This document shows positions 56,666 to 64,000 of a stretch of 64,000 nt of DNA, piece by piece. This stretch comes from Nocardia brevicatena NBRC 12119 (GTDB lineage: Bacteria; Actinomycetota; Actinomycetes; Mycobacteriales; Mycobacteriaceae). The stretch lies in the NCBI RefSeq assembly GCF_000308495.1, contig NZ_BAFU01000001.1:62001-126000 (forward strand), written 5' to 3'. Within the stretch, counting starts at the first letter, position 1; every line of letters begins with the position of its first letter. The notes below the pieces were generated by a model, which saw only the letters and a program-made list of their open reading frames with translations, had not been told where the DNA came from and searched no databases. The translations under genes and the position numbers were made by a program.

Positions 56666-59600
56666 ATGGCTGAGAACGAGGGCACGCCCCACGAGACGAC
56701 CGAGAACCTTCCCGGGCCGGCGAGTGCCGACGGGACCGGTACGGACGCGCCGTCGTCCGGCGCGAATACCGAGCTCACGGTGGCCGAGCTCCGAGAGTGG
56801 CTGCGGCGCTGGGTGGCCGAGGCCACGGGCCAACCGCTGGAGAACATCACGGTGGACCGGCCCATGGAGGAGTTCGGGCTGGCCTCCCGCGACGCCCTCG
56901 CCCTCGGCGGCGATATCGAGGAACTGACCGGGGTGGTGCTGAACGCGACTGTTGTGTACCAGCATCCGACCATCGCCTCGCTGGCCGATGTGATCGTCAA
57001 CGGCGACCCGGAACTGCCCGCCGAGGCATCGGACGATCTGTTCTACACCGCCGGGTACACGCCGGGCGAGCAGCGCGATATCGCCATCGTCGGCCTGTCC
57101 ACCCGACTGCCGGGCGCCGGTGACACCCCGGAGTCGACCTGGGAGTTCCTGATCAATCGCGGTGACGCGATCCGTGATCTGCCACCGGGGCGGTGGGCGG
57201 AGTTCCTGGATGAGCCGGACCTGGCCCAGGCCGTCGCCGAGGGCAATACCCGCGGCGGCTATCTGGGCCAGGACGTGATCACCGGCTTCGACGCGGAGTT
57301 CTTCGCCATGTCGCCGGTCGAGGTGGAGCGCGTCGATCCGCAGCAGCGGCTGATGATGGAGCTCACCTGGGAGGCGCTCGAGCACGCCCGCATTCCGGCG
57401 AGCGAGCTCAAGGGTGAGTCGGTCGGTGTGTTCATCGGCAGTTCCACCAACGACTTCCAGATGATCTCCGCGCTCGGCCTGGGTGAACAAAGCCCCGATG
57501 TCCCGGCCTCGGCTCAGGCGTACGCGATCACGGGCAGCTCGACGAGCATCATCGCCAACCGGGTGTCCTACTTCTTCGACTTCCGTGGGCCGTCGGTGGC
57601 CATCGACACCGCCTGCTCGTCCACCATGGTCGCCGTGCACCAGGCGGTCCGCGCGCTACGTGACGGCGATGCAGACATTGCGCTGGCCGGCGGGGTGAAC
57701 ATACTGCTCATGCCGATGACCACACTCGGTTTCGACAAGATCGGGGCGGTGTCGGCGGAGGGGCGGATCAAGGCGTTCTCCTCCGATGCCGACGGCATGG
57801 TCCGCTCCGAGGGCGCCGGCCTGGTGGTGCTCAAGCGATTGGCCGACGCCGAACGCGACGGTGACCGCGTCCTCGCCGTCGTCAAGGGCTCCGCGATCAA
57901 CAGTGACGGTCGTTCCAACGGTCTGGTCGCACCGAACCCGGACGCACAGGCGGATGTGCTGCGTCGGGCCTACCGCGACGCGGGAATCGTGCCGTCCACC
58001 GTGGACTACATCGAAGCGCACGGCACCGGCACTCTGCTCGGTGATCCCATCGAGGCCGATGCCCTGGCCCGGGTGGTGGGCCATGGGCGTGATGTTGATA
58101 AACCCGCACTGCTCGGCTCGGCCAAGACCAACTTCGGCCATTTGGAATCCGGTGCGGGTGCGGCGAGCCTGGCCAAGGTGGTCATGGCATTCCAGCACAA
58201 TGTGCTGCCGCCGAATATCAACTTCGCCGGCCCCAATCCGTATATCCCCTTCGAGCAGGCCCGGCTGAAGGTTGTCGACGAGCCGACGGAGTTCCCGCGC
58301 TACAGCGGGGTCGCGACCGTCGGCATCTCCGGTTTCGGGTTCGGCGGTACGAACGCGCATATCGTGCTGCAGGAGTATGTGCCCGCCGCCGCGACCGAGA
58401 CCGCGGAAACCGGTTCCGCGGATCTCGAGACGGCCGGCGCGGTCGACGGGGCCGAGGCGGTCATCGCCGCGAGTGCCGCGGCGAAATCCGAAGCGCCCGA
58501 ACCGGAATGGTCGACCGACCGGGAAGAGCCGCTGCCGGTGATCCTCGCGGTCTCGGGGTATCTGCCGTCGCGCCGCCGTCGCGCCGCCGCGGACCTGGCC
58601 GACTGGCTGGAAACCGAGGAGGGTCGCCGTACTCCGCTCGAGGATGTGGCGCGGTCGCTGGCCAAGCGCAGCCACTGGCGCTCCCGCGGTGTCGTGCTGG
58701 CCAAGACGCACGAGGAGGCCGTCGCCGGGCTGCGTGCCGTCGCCGCGGGCAAACCGGGGCCGGGGGTGTTCACCGCCGACGCCCCGGCCGCGCAGGGGCC
58801 GATGTGGGTGATGGCCGGTTTCGGCGCCCAACACCGCAAGATGGGCAAACAGCTCTACCGGGAGAACGCGATCTTCCGCCGCGCCGTCGACGAGGTCGAC
58901 GAGCTGGTGCAGGACGAGGCCGGCTATTCGGCGCGCGAGATGATCCTGGACGACGCCCAGGACTACGACGTCGGGACCTCCCAGGTCGGTATCTTCACCA
59001 TCCAGCTCGGCCTGGCCGCGCTGCTGCGCGCGCACGGGGCCGAACCGGCCGCCGTGGTCGGTCATTCGATGGGCGAGGTCGCCGGCGCCTATATCGCGGG
59101 CGGTCTGCCGCTCGAGGACGCGGTGCGGGTGATCTGCGCCCGCTCGCGTCTGATGGGTGAGGGCGAGCAGATGCTCAGCGACGCCGATGTGCGCAATATG
59201 GCCCTGGTGGAGTACAGCGCCACCGAGGTCGAGGCGCTGCTCGACGAATTCCCCGATGTCGAGGTCGCGGTGTACGCGGCGCCGACCAACACCGTGATCG
59301 GTGGTCCGGTGGACCAGGTGGCGGCGATTGTCGCGCGGGTCGAGAAGGCGGGCAAATTCTCCCGTGTCCTGCAGACCCGCGGCGCCGGGCACACCTCACA
59401 GATGGACCCGCTGCTGGGCGAATTGGCCGCCGAGCTGGCCGGTATCGAACCGACCAAGTTGGAGGTCGGCCTGTACTCCACGGTCGACAAGGACCAGTAC
59501 TATCGCCCCGGCCACGACCCGGTACACACCGTGGACTACTGGGTGAAGAACATGCGCCACAGCGTGTACTTCACCAATGCGGTCAAGCTGGCGGTCGACA

Positions 59601-61939
59601 GCGGGATCACCACCTTCCTGGAGCTGGCGCCGAATTCCGTTGCGCTGATGCAGGTGCTGGGCACCACCTTCGCCGCCGGACTGCACGACGCGCAGTTGAT
59701 CCCCACGCTCAAGCGCAAGGAAGACGAATCGGCCGGCGTCATCGCCGCGTTGGCGCAGCTGTATGTGCACGGCCATTCGGTGGACCTGACGTCGCTGCTG
59801 CCCGCGGGCGATTACGCCGACATCCCGCGGACTGCCTTCGTCCGTAAGCCGTATTGGCCCAAGACCCGCGCCTTCGTCTCCAGCGGGGGCAATTCCCGGC
59901 TGCCCGGTGCGCATGTCGCGCTGCCGGACGGCCGGCACGTCTGGGAGGTACCGGCGTCCGCGGTCACCGATCCGGTGGTGCTGGTGCGCGCGGCCGCGGC
60001 GCAGGTGCTCACCGATGTCTCGGTGGGTGCGACCGTCGCGCACGGCGCGGTTCCCGCGGCGGGCACGCTGACCACGACACTCACCCCCCATCCGGGCGGT
60101 GCCTCGGTGCAGGTCCATGCTCGGGAAGAAGCCGTGTTCCGGCTGCTGTTCGACGCGGTCGTCACCGCCGGCGGCGCTCCAACCGCCTCTTCCGCCGAAG
60201 TCGTTGCCGCGCCGAAGTCCGCTCCGCTCGCCGATGCACCGGCCGCGGCGGTGCCGGACACCGCGGGCTTCGGCGAACGCTGGGACCCCCGCAGCGGCCA
60301 GACCGTCGAGGAACGTCTGGCGCTGATTGTGGCCGAATCCATGGGTTACGCCGTCGAGGACCTACCCATGGAGATCCCGCTCATGGAGCTCGGTCTGGAT
60401 TCGCTCATGGCCATGCGGATCAAGAACCGGGTCGAATACGAATTCGATATCCCCCAGTTGCAGGTGTCGGCGGTACGCGATGCCAGCCTGCACGAGGTCG
60501 GCAAGGTGTTGCGCTACGCCATCGAGCACCGCGACCAGGTGCAGGCCATGGCCGATCAGCAGGCCGCCGCCCGCGCCGCCGGAGAATCGGGCGGCCTGAC
60601 CGTGGACGACAGTTTCGTCGCCGCCGCCAAGGCCGCCATGGAAGCGGGTTCGGACCCGGTCGCCGCCCTGACCCATGGAACGGGAGGTGCCGAGGACGCC
60701 GCCGCGAGTGCCGAAACGGTCGAAACCCCCGCGGAATCCGCTCCGGATTCGACGGAAACCGTTGCCGAGCAGTCCGTTCCGGCCGCCGAGGCCGCCGCGC
60801 TGTTCGGTGGTGCTCCGGAGACCGGTTCCGCCGACGGCAATGTCCCCCCGCGCGACGCCGCGGAACGGCTGACCTTCGCCACGTGGGCCGTGGTCACCGG
60901 TAAGTCGGCCGGGGGTATCTTCAACACCCTCCCGATCCTGGACGAGGACACCGCCGAGAAGCTGGCGGCCCGGCTCACCGAGCGGGTGGGCGCCGAGATC
61001 ACCGTCGACGATGTGCTCGACTCCGAAACCATCGAAGAGCTCGCCGATATCGTGCGCACCCTGCAGGACAGCGGTGCCGATGTGGACGGTTTCATCCGTC
61101 CGCTGCGCGCCCGCCCCGAGGGGTCTACCGCCGTTCCGGTCTTCGTCTTCCATCCCGCCGGCGGCAATACGCTGGTCTACGAGCCGCTGCTCAAGCGTCT
61201 ACCCGCCGACACCCCGATGTACGGGTTCGAACGGGTGGAGGGGTCGATCGAGGAACGGGCCCGCCAGTACGTGCCCGAGCTGCGCAAAATCCAGGGCGAG
61301 GGACCGTATGTGCTGTACGGGTGGTCGTTGGGCGCGGTTCTGGCCATGGCGGCCGCCCAGATCCTGCGGTCCGAGGGCGCCGATGTCCGGGTCGTCGGAT
61401 TGATCGATCTGGCGATCCCCACCGAGCCGGAGGACAACAGCCCGGCCGAGCGGATCGCCCGGATGGAGCGCTACCAGGCCTTCGCCAAGAAGACCTACGG
61501 GGTGGAGGGCGAACTGGGCCCGGAGCAGCTGCGGGAACTCGCGGAGGCGTCCGATGAGGAGCAGTTCAAGATGATCTCCGACCTGATCAGGATGACCGGC
61601 GCCAAGATTCCCGGCGGCGTCCTCGAACATCAGAAGACCTCGTGGATCGAGAACCGCGCGCTACAACAGGTGCAACCGACCCACTACGACGGTGACGTCG
61701 TGCTCTACCTGGCCGATCGCTATCACGACGGCGCGATCGAACTCGAACCCCGCTACGCCCATCGGCGGCCCAACGGCGGGTGGGACGAGTACCTGCCGAA
61801 CCTGGAGATCGTCCACATCCCCGGAGACCACCTCCAGATCATCGATGAGCCACGCATCGGCCGGATCGGTGCCGATCTGACCGCTAAACTCGCGGAAATC
61901 AGCACACGGGGGGGCGTGGTCGCGAAAGGGAGCAAGTGA
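56666..61939 (+). CDS. pks13: polyketide synthase 13, mycolic acid condensase
   Basis: Pks13 performs the final Claisen condensation of mycolic acids and transfers the product to trehalose. The 1757-residue protein has the expected five domains: N-terminal ACP (Ser in GLASRDAL near 71), ketosynthase (about 137-560, Cys317 in DTACSS), acyltransferase (about 715-1010, Ser801 in GHSMG), C-terminal ACP (Ser1246 in LGLDSLM) and thioesterase (about 1490-1750, Ser1554 in GWSLG, His in GDHLQII). Low-complexity Ala/Glu/Thr linkers separate them. The start is ATG 56666. The stop overlaps accD4 by four bases. Confidence 0.97.
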   Translation: MAENEGTPHETTENLPGPASADGTGTDAPSSGANTELTVAELREWLRRWVAEATGQPLENITVDRPMEEFGLASRDALALGGDIEELTGVVLNATVVYQHPTIASLADVIVNGDPELPAEASDDLFYTAGYTPGEQRDIAIVGLSTRLPGAGDTPESTWEFLINRGDAIRDLPPGRWAEFLDEPDLAQAVAEGNTRGGYLGQDVITGFDAEFFAMSPVEVERVDPQQRLMMELTWEALEHARIPASELKGESVGVFIGSSTNDFQMISALGLGEQSPDVPASAQAYAITGSSTSIIANRVSYFFDFRGPSVAIDTACSSTMVAVHQAVRALRDGDADIALAGGVNILLMPMTTLGFDKIGAVSAEGRIKAFSSDADGMVRSEGAGLVVLKRLADAERDGDRVLAVVKGSAINSDGRSNGLVAPNPDAQADVLRRAYRDAGIVPSTVDYIEAHGTGTLLGDPIEADALARVVGHGRDVDKPALLGSAKTNFGHLESGAGAASLAKVVMAFQHNVLPPNINFAGPNPYIPFEQARLKVVDEPTEFPRYSGVATVGISGFGFGGTNAHIVLQEYVPAAATETAETGSADLETAGAVDGAEAVIAASAAAKSEAPEPEWSTDREEPLPVILAVSGYLPSRRRRAAADLADWLETEEGRRTPLEDVARSLAKRSHWRSRGVVLAKTHEEAVAGLRAVAAGKPGPGVFTADAPAAQGPMWVMAGFGAQHRKMGKQLYRENAIFRRAVDEVDELVQDEAGYSAREMILDDAQDYDVGTSQVGIFTIQLGLAALLRAHGAEPAAVVGHSMGEVAGAYIAGGLPLEDAVRVICARSRLMGEGEQMLSDADVRNMALVEYSATEVEALLDEFPDVEVAVYAAPTNTVIGGPVDQVAAIVARVEKAGKFSRVLQTRGAGHTSQMDPLLGELAAELAGIEPTKLEVGLYSTVDKDQYYRPGHDPVHTVDYWVKNMRHSVYFTNAVKLAVDSGITTFLELAPNSVALMQVLGTTFAAGLHDAQLIPTLKRKEDESAGVIAALAQLYVHGHSVDLTSLLPAGDYADIPRTAFVRKPYWPKTRAFVSSGGNSRLPGAHVALPDGRHVWEVPASAVTDPVVLVRAAAAQVLTDVSVGATVAHGAVPAAGTLTTTLTPHPGGASVQVHAREEAVFRLLFDAVVTAGGAPTASSAEVVAAPKSAPLADAPAAAVPDTAGFGERWDPRSGQTVEERLALIVAESMGYAVEDLPMEIPLMELGLDSLMAMRIKNRVEYEFDIPQLQVSAVRDASLHEVGKVLRYAIEHRDQVQAMADQQAAARAAGESGGLTVDDSFVAAAKAAMEAGSDPVAALTHGTGGAEDAAASAETVETPAESAPDSTETVAEQSVPAAEAAALFGGAPETGSADGNVPPRDAAERLTFATWAVVTGKSAGGIFNTLPILDEDTAEKLAARLTERVGAEITVDDVLDSETIEELADIVRTLQDSGADVDGFIRPLRARPEGSTAVPVFVFHPAGGNTLVYEPLLKRLPADTPMYGFERVEGSIEERARQYVPELRKIQGEGPYVLYGWSLGAVLAMAAAQILRSEGADVRVVGLIDLAIPTEPEDNSPAERIARMERYQAFAKKTYGVEGELGPEQLRELAEASDEEQFKMISDLIRMTGAKIPGGVLEHQKTSWIENRALQQVQPTHYDGDVVLYLADRYHDGAIELEPRYAHRRPNGGWDEYLPNLEIVHIPGDHLQIIDEPRIGRIGADLTAKLAEISTRGGVVAKGSK

Positions 61940-63480
61940 GCACTACCGCCGAGAAACTCGCCGATCTGCGCAAGCGTCTGGAGCTGGCCCAGGAACCGGC
62001 GGGAGAAGCCGGCGTGGCCAAGCGGGCGAAGAAGGGGATTCCCAGCGCCCGCGAGCGGATCGATATGCTGCTCGATCCGGGCACCTTCGTGGAGGTCGGC
62101 GCGCTGGTCCGGCGTCCCGGTGACCCGTCGGCACTGTACGGCGACGGTGTGGTGACCGGCCACGGGCTGGTCGACGGACGTCCGGTCGCGGTGTTCTCGC
62201 ACGATCAGACCGTCTACGGCGGTTCGGTGGGTGAGATGTTCGGTCGCAAGGTCGCCGCGATCATGGAGTACGCGGCCAAGGTCGGCTGCCCGATGGTCGG
62301 CATCAACGACTCCGGCGGGGCCCGGGTGCAGGAGGCGGTGTCCTCGCTGGCCTGGTACGCCGAACTGGGCAAGCGCCAGGAACCGCTGTCGGGCATGGTG
62401 CCGACCATCTCGCTGATCCTGGGCAAATGCGCGGGCGGCGCGGTGTATTCGCCGATCAACACCGATGTGGTGGTGGCGACCGAGGACGCGTCCATGTTCG
62501 TCACCGGTCCCAAGGTGATCCGCGAGGTGACCGGCGAAGACGTGAGCCTGGAAGAGCTCGGCGGCGCACACAGCCAGGCCCAGTACGGCAATATCCATCA
62601 TGTCGCCAAGGACGAGCAGGCCGCCTTCCGATGGGTGCGCGAATACCTGTCCTATATGCCGACCAGCTGCCAGGAACTGCCGCCGATCGTGAATCCCGGT
62701 ATGGAACCGGAGATCACCGAAACGGACCGGGAACTGGATTCGATGATCCCGGACGCCGATAACGCCGGCTACGATATGCACGAGATCCTGCTGCGGATCT
62801 TCGACGACGGCGCCTTCCACGAGTTCGCCGCCGAATCCGGGCGCAATATCATCACCGGCTTCGCCCGGGTGGACGGCCGCAGCGTGGGTGTGGTGGCCAA
62901 CCAGCCGATGGTGTACGCGGGTGCCCTGGACGCCCGGGCGGCGGACAAGGCCTCGCATTTCGTGCGGCTGTGCGACGCGTTCGAGATTCCGCTGGTGTTC
63001 GTCGTCGACACCCCCGGCTTCCTGCCGGGTGTGGAACAGGAGAAGATCGGCGTCATCAAGCGCGGTGGCCGATTCCTGTTCGCCTTCGTGGAGGCGACGG
63101 TGCCGAAGGTGACCGTGGTGGTCCGCAAGGCCTACGGCGGTGGGTATGCCGTGATGGGTTCCAAACAGCTGGGCGCCGATGTGAACCTGGCATGGCCGAC
63201 CGCGCGGATCGCCGTCATGGGCGCGGAGAGCGCGGTGAGCCTGATCGGCGCCCGACAGATCGCCGCGGCACCCGATGATCGGAAGGCAGCCGTCCGACAG
63301 CAGATGATCGACTTCTACAACACCACCGTGGCGACGCCGTGGGTGGCGGCCGAGCGCGGTTTCATCGACGCCGTCATCGAGCCGTCGACGACCCGGCTGG
63401 AGCTGCGCAGGGCTCTGCGCCTGCTGCGCGACAAGAAGGTCATCCGCAACCCGCGCAAGCACCATCTGCTGCCGTTGTAA
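61936..63480 (+). CDS. accD4: acyl-CoA carboxylase beta chain (carboxyltransferase) for mycolate synthesis
   Basis: AccD4 with a biotinylated alpha chain and AccD5/AccE makes the carboxylated C24-C26 extender unit that Pks13 condenses. The 514-residue protein has the carboxyltransferase double crotonase fold: [50 protein letters not shown], and [24 protein letters not shown] with [11 protein letters not shown]. It starts with GTG in the GTGA overlap with the pks13 stop. The alpha subunit is not in the window. Confidence 0.95.
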   Translation: MSTTAEKLADLRKRLELAQEPAGEAGVAKRAKKGIPSARERIDMLLDPGTFVEVGALVRRPGDPSALYGDGVVTGHGLVDGRPVAVFSHDQTVYGGSVGEMFGRKVAAIMEYAAKVGCPMVGINDSGGARVQEAVSSLAWYAELGKRQEPLSGMVPTISLILGKCAGGAVYSPINTDVVVATEDASMFVTGPKVIREVTGEDVSLEELGGAHSQAQYGNIHHVAKDEQAAFRWVREYLSYMPTSCQELPPIVNPGMEPEITETDRELDSMIPDADNAGYDMHEILLRIFDDGAFHEFAAESGRNIITGFARVDGRSVGVVANQPMVYAGALDARAADKASHFVRLCDAFEIPLVFVVDTPGFLPGVEQEKIGVIKRGGRFLFAFVEATVPKVTVVVRKAYGGGYAVMGSKQLGADVNLAWPTARIAVMGAESAVSLIGARQIAAAPDDRKAAVRQQMIDFYNTTVATPWVAAERGFIDAVIEPSTTRLELRRALRLLRDKKVIRNPRKHHLLPL

Positions 63481-63509
63481 GAGGATCCCGCCGCGCTCGG
63501 TACCGAGCC

Positions 63510-63531
63510 GGCCGGTCCGCCGGCACCGGCC
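63510..63531. terminator. possible hairpin between accD4 and the cyclophilin gene
   Basis: GGCCGGT and ACCGGCC form a 7-bp stem with an 8-base loop between convergent stops at 63480 and 63576. Confidence 0.4.
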
Positions 63532-63575
63532 CGGACCCGGCGATCATCCGCGCGGGCCCGAACCGAGCGATGCCA

Positions 63576-64000
63576 TCAGCCGGCGATATTCGCCGACTCG
63601 ATCACCACGTTCTCGACCGGGACATCCTGGTGCATGCCCTTCGACGAGGTGGACACCCCCGCGATCCGGTCCACCACATCGGTGCCCTCGGTGACGGTGC
63701 CGAACACCGCATAACCCCAACCCTGGCCCGACGGCTGGGTGTGGTTGAGGAAGTCGTTGTCGGCGACGTTGATGAAGAACTGGGCGGTGGCCGAATGTGG
63801 ATCGTTGGTCCGCGCCATGGCGACGGTGTACTTGTTGTTCTTCAGCCCGTTGGCCGCCTCGTTCTGGATGGGCGCCTGGGTGGGCTTCTGCTGCATTTCG
63901 CCGGTGAAGCCGCCACCCTGGACCATGAAGCCCGGGATGACGCGGTGGAAGATCGTGCCGTCGTAGTGCCCGGATTTCACGTATTCCACGAAATTGCGCA
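63576..64000 (-). CDS. cyclophilin-type peptidyl-prolyl isomerase, N-terminus cut by window edge
   Basis: The frame enters from the right edge and ends at 63576, giving the last ~141 residues. The cyclophilin core is clear: [27 protein letters not shown], then [29 protein letters not shown] and [20 protein letters not shown]. The catalytic Arg in FHRVIPGF and the Gln/Phe residues of the SATAQFFIN segment are present. The start lies outside the window, so a signal peptide cannot be judged; the length resembles cytosolic PpiA/PpiB. Confidence 0.93.
   Translation of the reverse strand, partial: RNFVEYVKSGHYDGTIFHRVIPGFMVQGGGFTGEMQQKPTQAPIQNEAANGLKNNKYTVAMARTNDPHSATAQFFINVADNDFLNHTQPSGQGWGYAVFGTVTEGTDVVDRIAGVSTSSKGMHQDVPVENVVIESANIAG

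Overview
The window looks like a high-GC, mycolic-acid-making actinomycete, most likely Nocardia or a close relative. The evidence is the mycolate and arabinogalactan assembly locus (glf, glfT2, ubiA, aftB, four mycolyltransferases, fadD32, pks13, accD4), a PE/PPE/EspG trio, LGFP-repeat wall proteins and several F420-type enzymes. Gene order follows the M. tuberculosis Rv3839 to Rv3799 stretch with lineage-specific insertions. These matches come from remembered family features and gene order, not from a search.

1-10.8 kb: the start of an LCP (LytR-CpsA-Psr) ligase gene cut by the left edge, a CPBP membrane protease, an iron-box-controlled DUF2470 gene, a small orphan gene, pheA plus a histidine phosphatase (translationally coupled), a PE-PPE-EspG cassette, a zincin-like protein, a septum-formation membrane protein and serS. 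Without the PE/PPE/EspG cassette this matches the Rv3834c-Rv3839 block.

10.8-25.6 kb: a GGDEF/EAL c-di-GMP protein with a damaged GGDEF motif, an MFS exporter, a copper unit (CsoR-like operator and promoter, secreted metal-associated protein, CopA ATPase), a PPOX-fold protein, two tandem lysophospholipid-type acyltransferases, an exported protein, a metallo-beta-lactamase/Rieske protein (Rv3818-like), a DMT transporter, a fatty-acid-hydroxylase-type enzyme with its GntR regulator, and a membrane protein.

25.7-32.3 kb: a four-gene peptide ABC importer operon on the minus strand (order B-C-DF-A), then a HAD phosphatase.

32.5-38.3 kb: a divergent pair of wall proteins, a peptidoglycan-recognition amidase with LGFP repeats and a SpoIID/LytB-domain protein with a Pro/Ala/Gly tandem repeat. 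They share a control region holding 9-bp-spaced GTCACA repeats. A TipA-like MerR regulator with its operator follows, then a small membrane-protein gene broken by a stop and a frameshift.

38.5-63.5 kb: the envelope locus. glf, glfT2, a PAP2 phosphatase, ubiA and aftB overlap end to end and build the galactan precursor, the galactan, the arabinose donor lipid and the terminal arabinose. Four mycolyltransferase genes follow, the first three each closed by a strong hairpin. Then come a DUF732 lipoprotein coupled to a cutinase-like Rv3802 homologue, a luciferase-like F420 oxidoreductase, fadD32, pks13 and accD4, which activate, carboxylate and condense the fatty acids into mycolic acids. The window ends inside a minus-strand cyclophilin gene.

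No rRNA, tRNA, CRISPR array, insertion sequence or prophage was recognised. I found no clearly new defence or biosynthetic system. The most unusual items are the PE/PPE/EspG insertion, the four diversified mycolyltransferases, the SpoIID/amidase pair with its repeats, and the broken gene.
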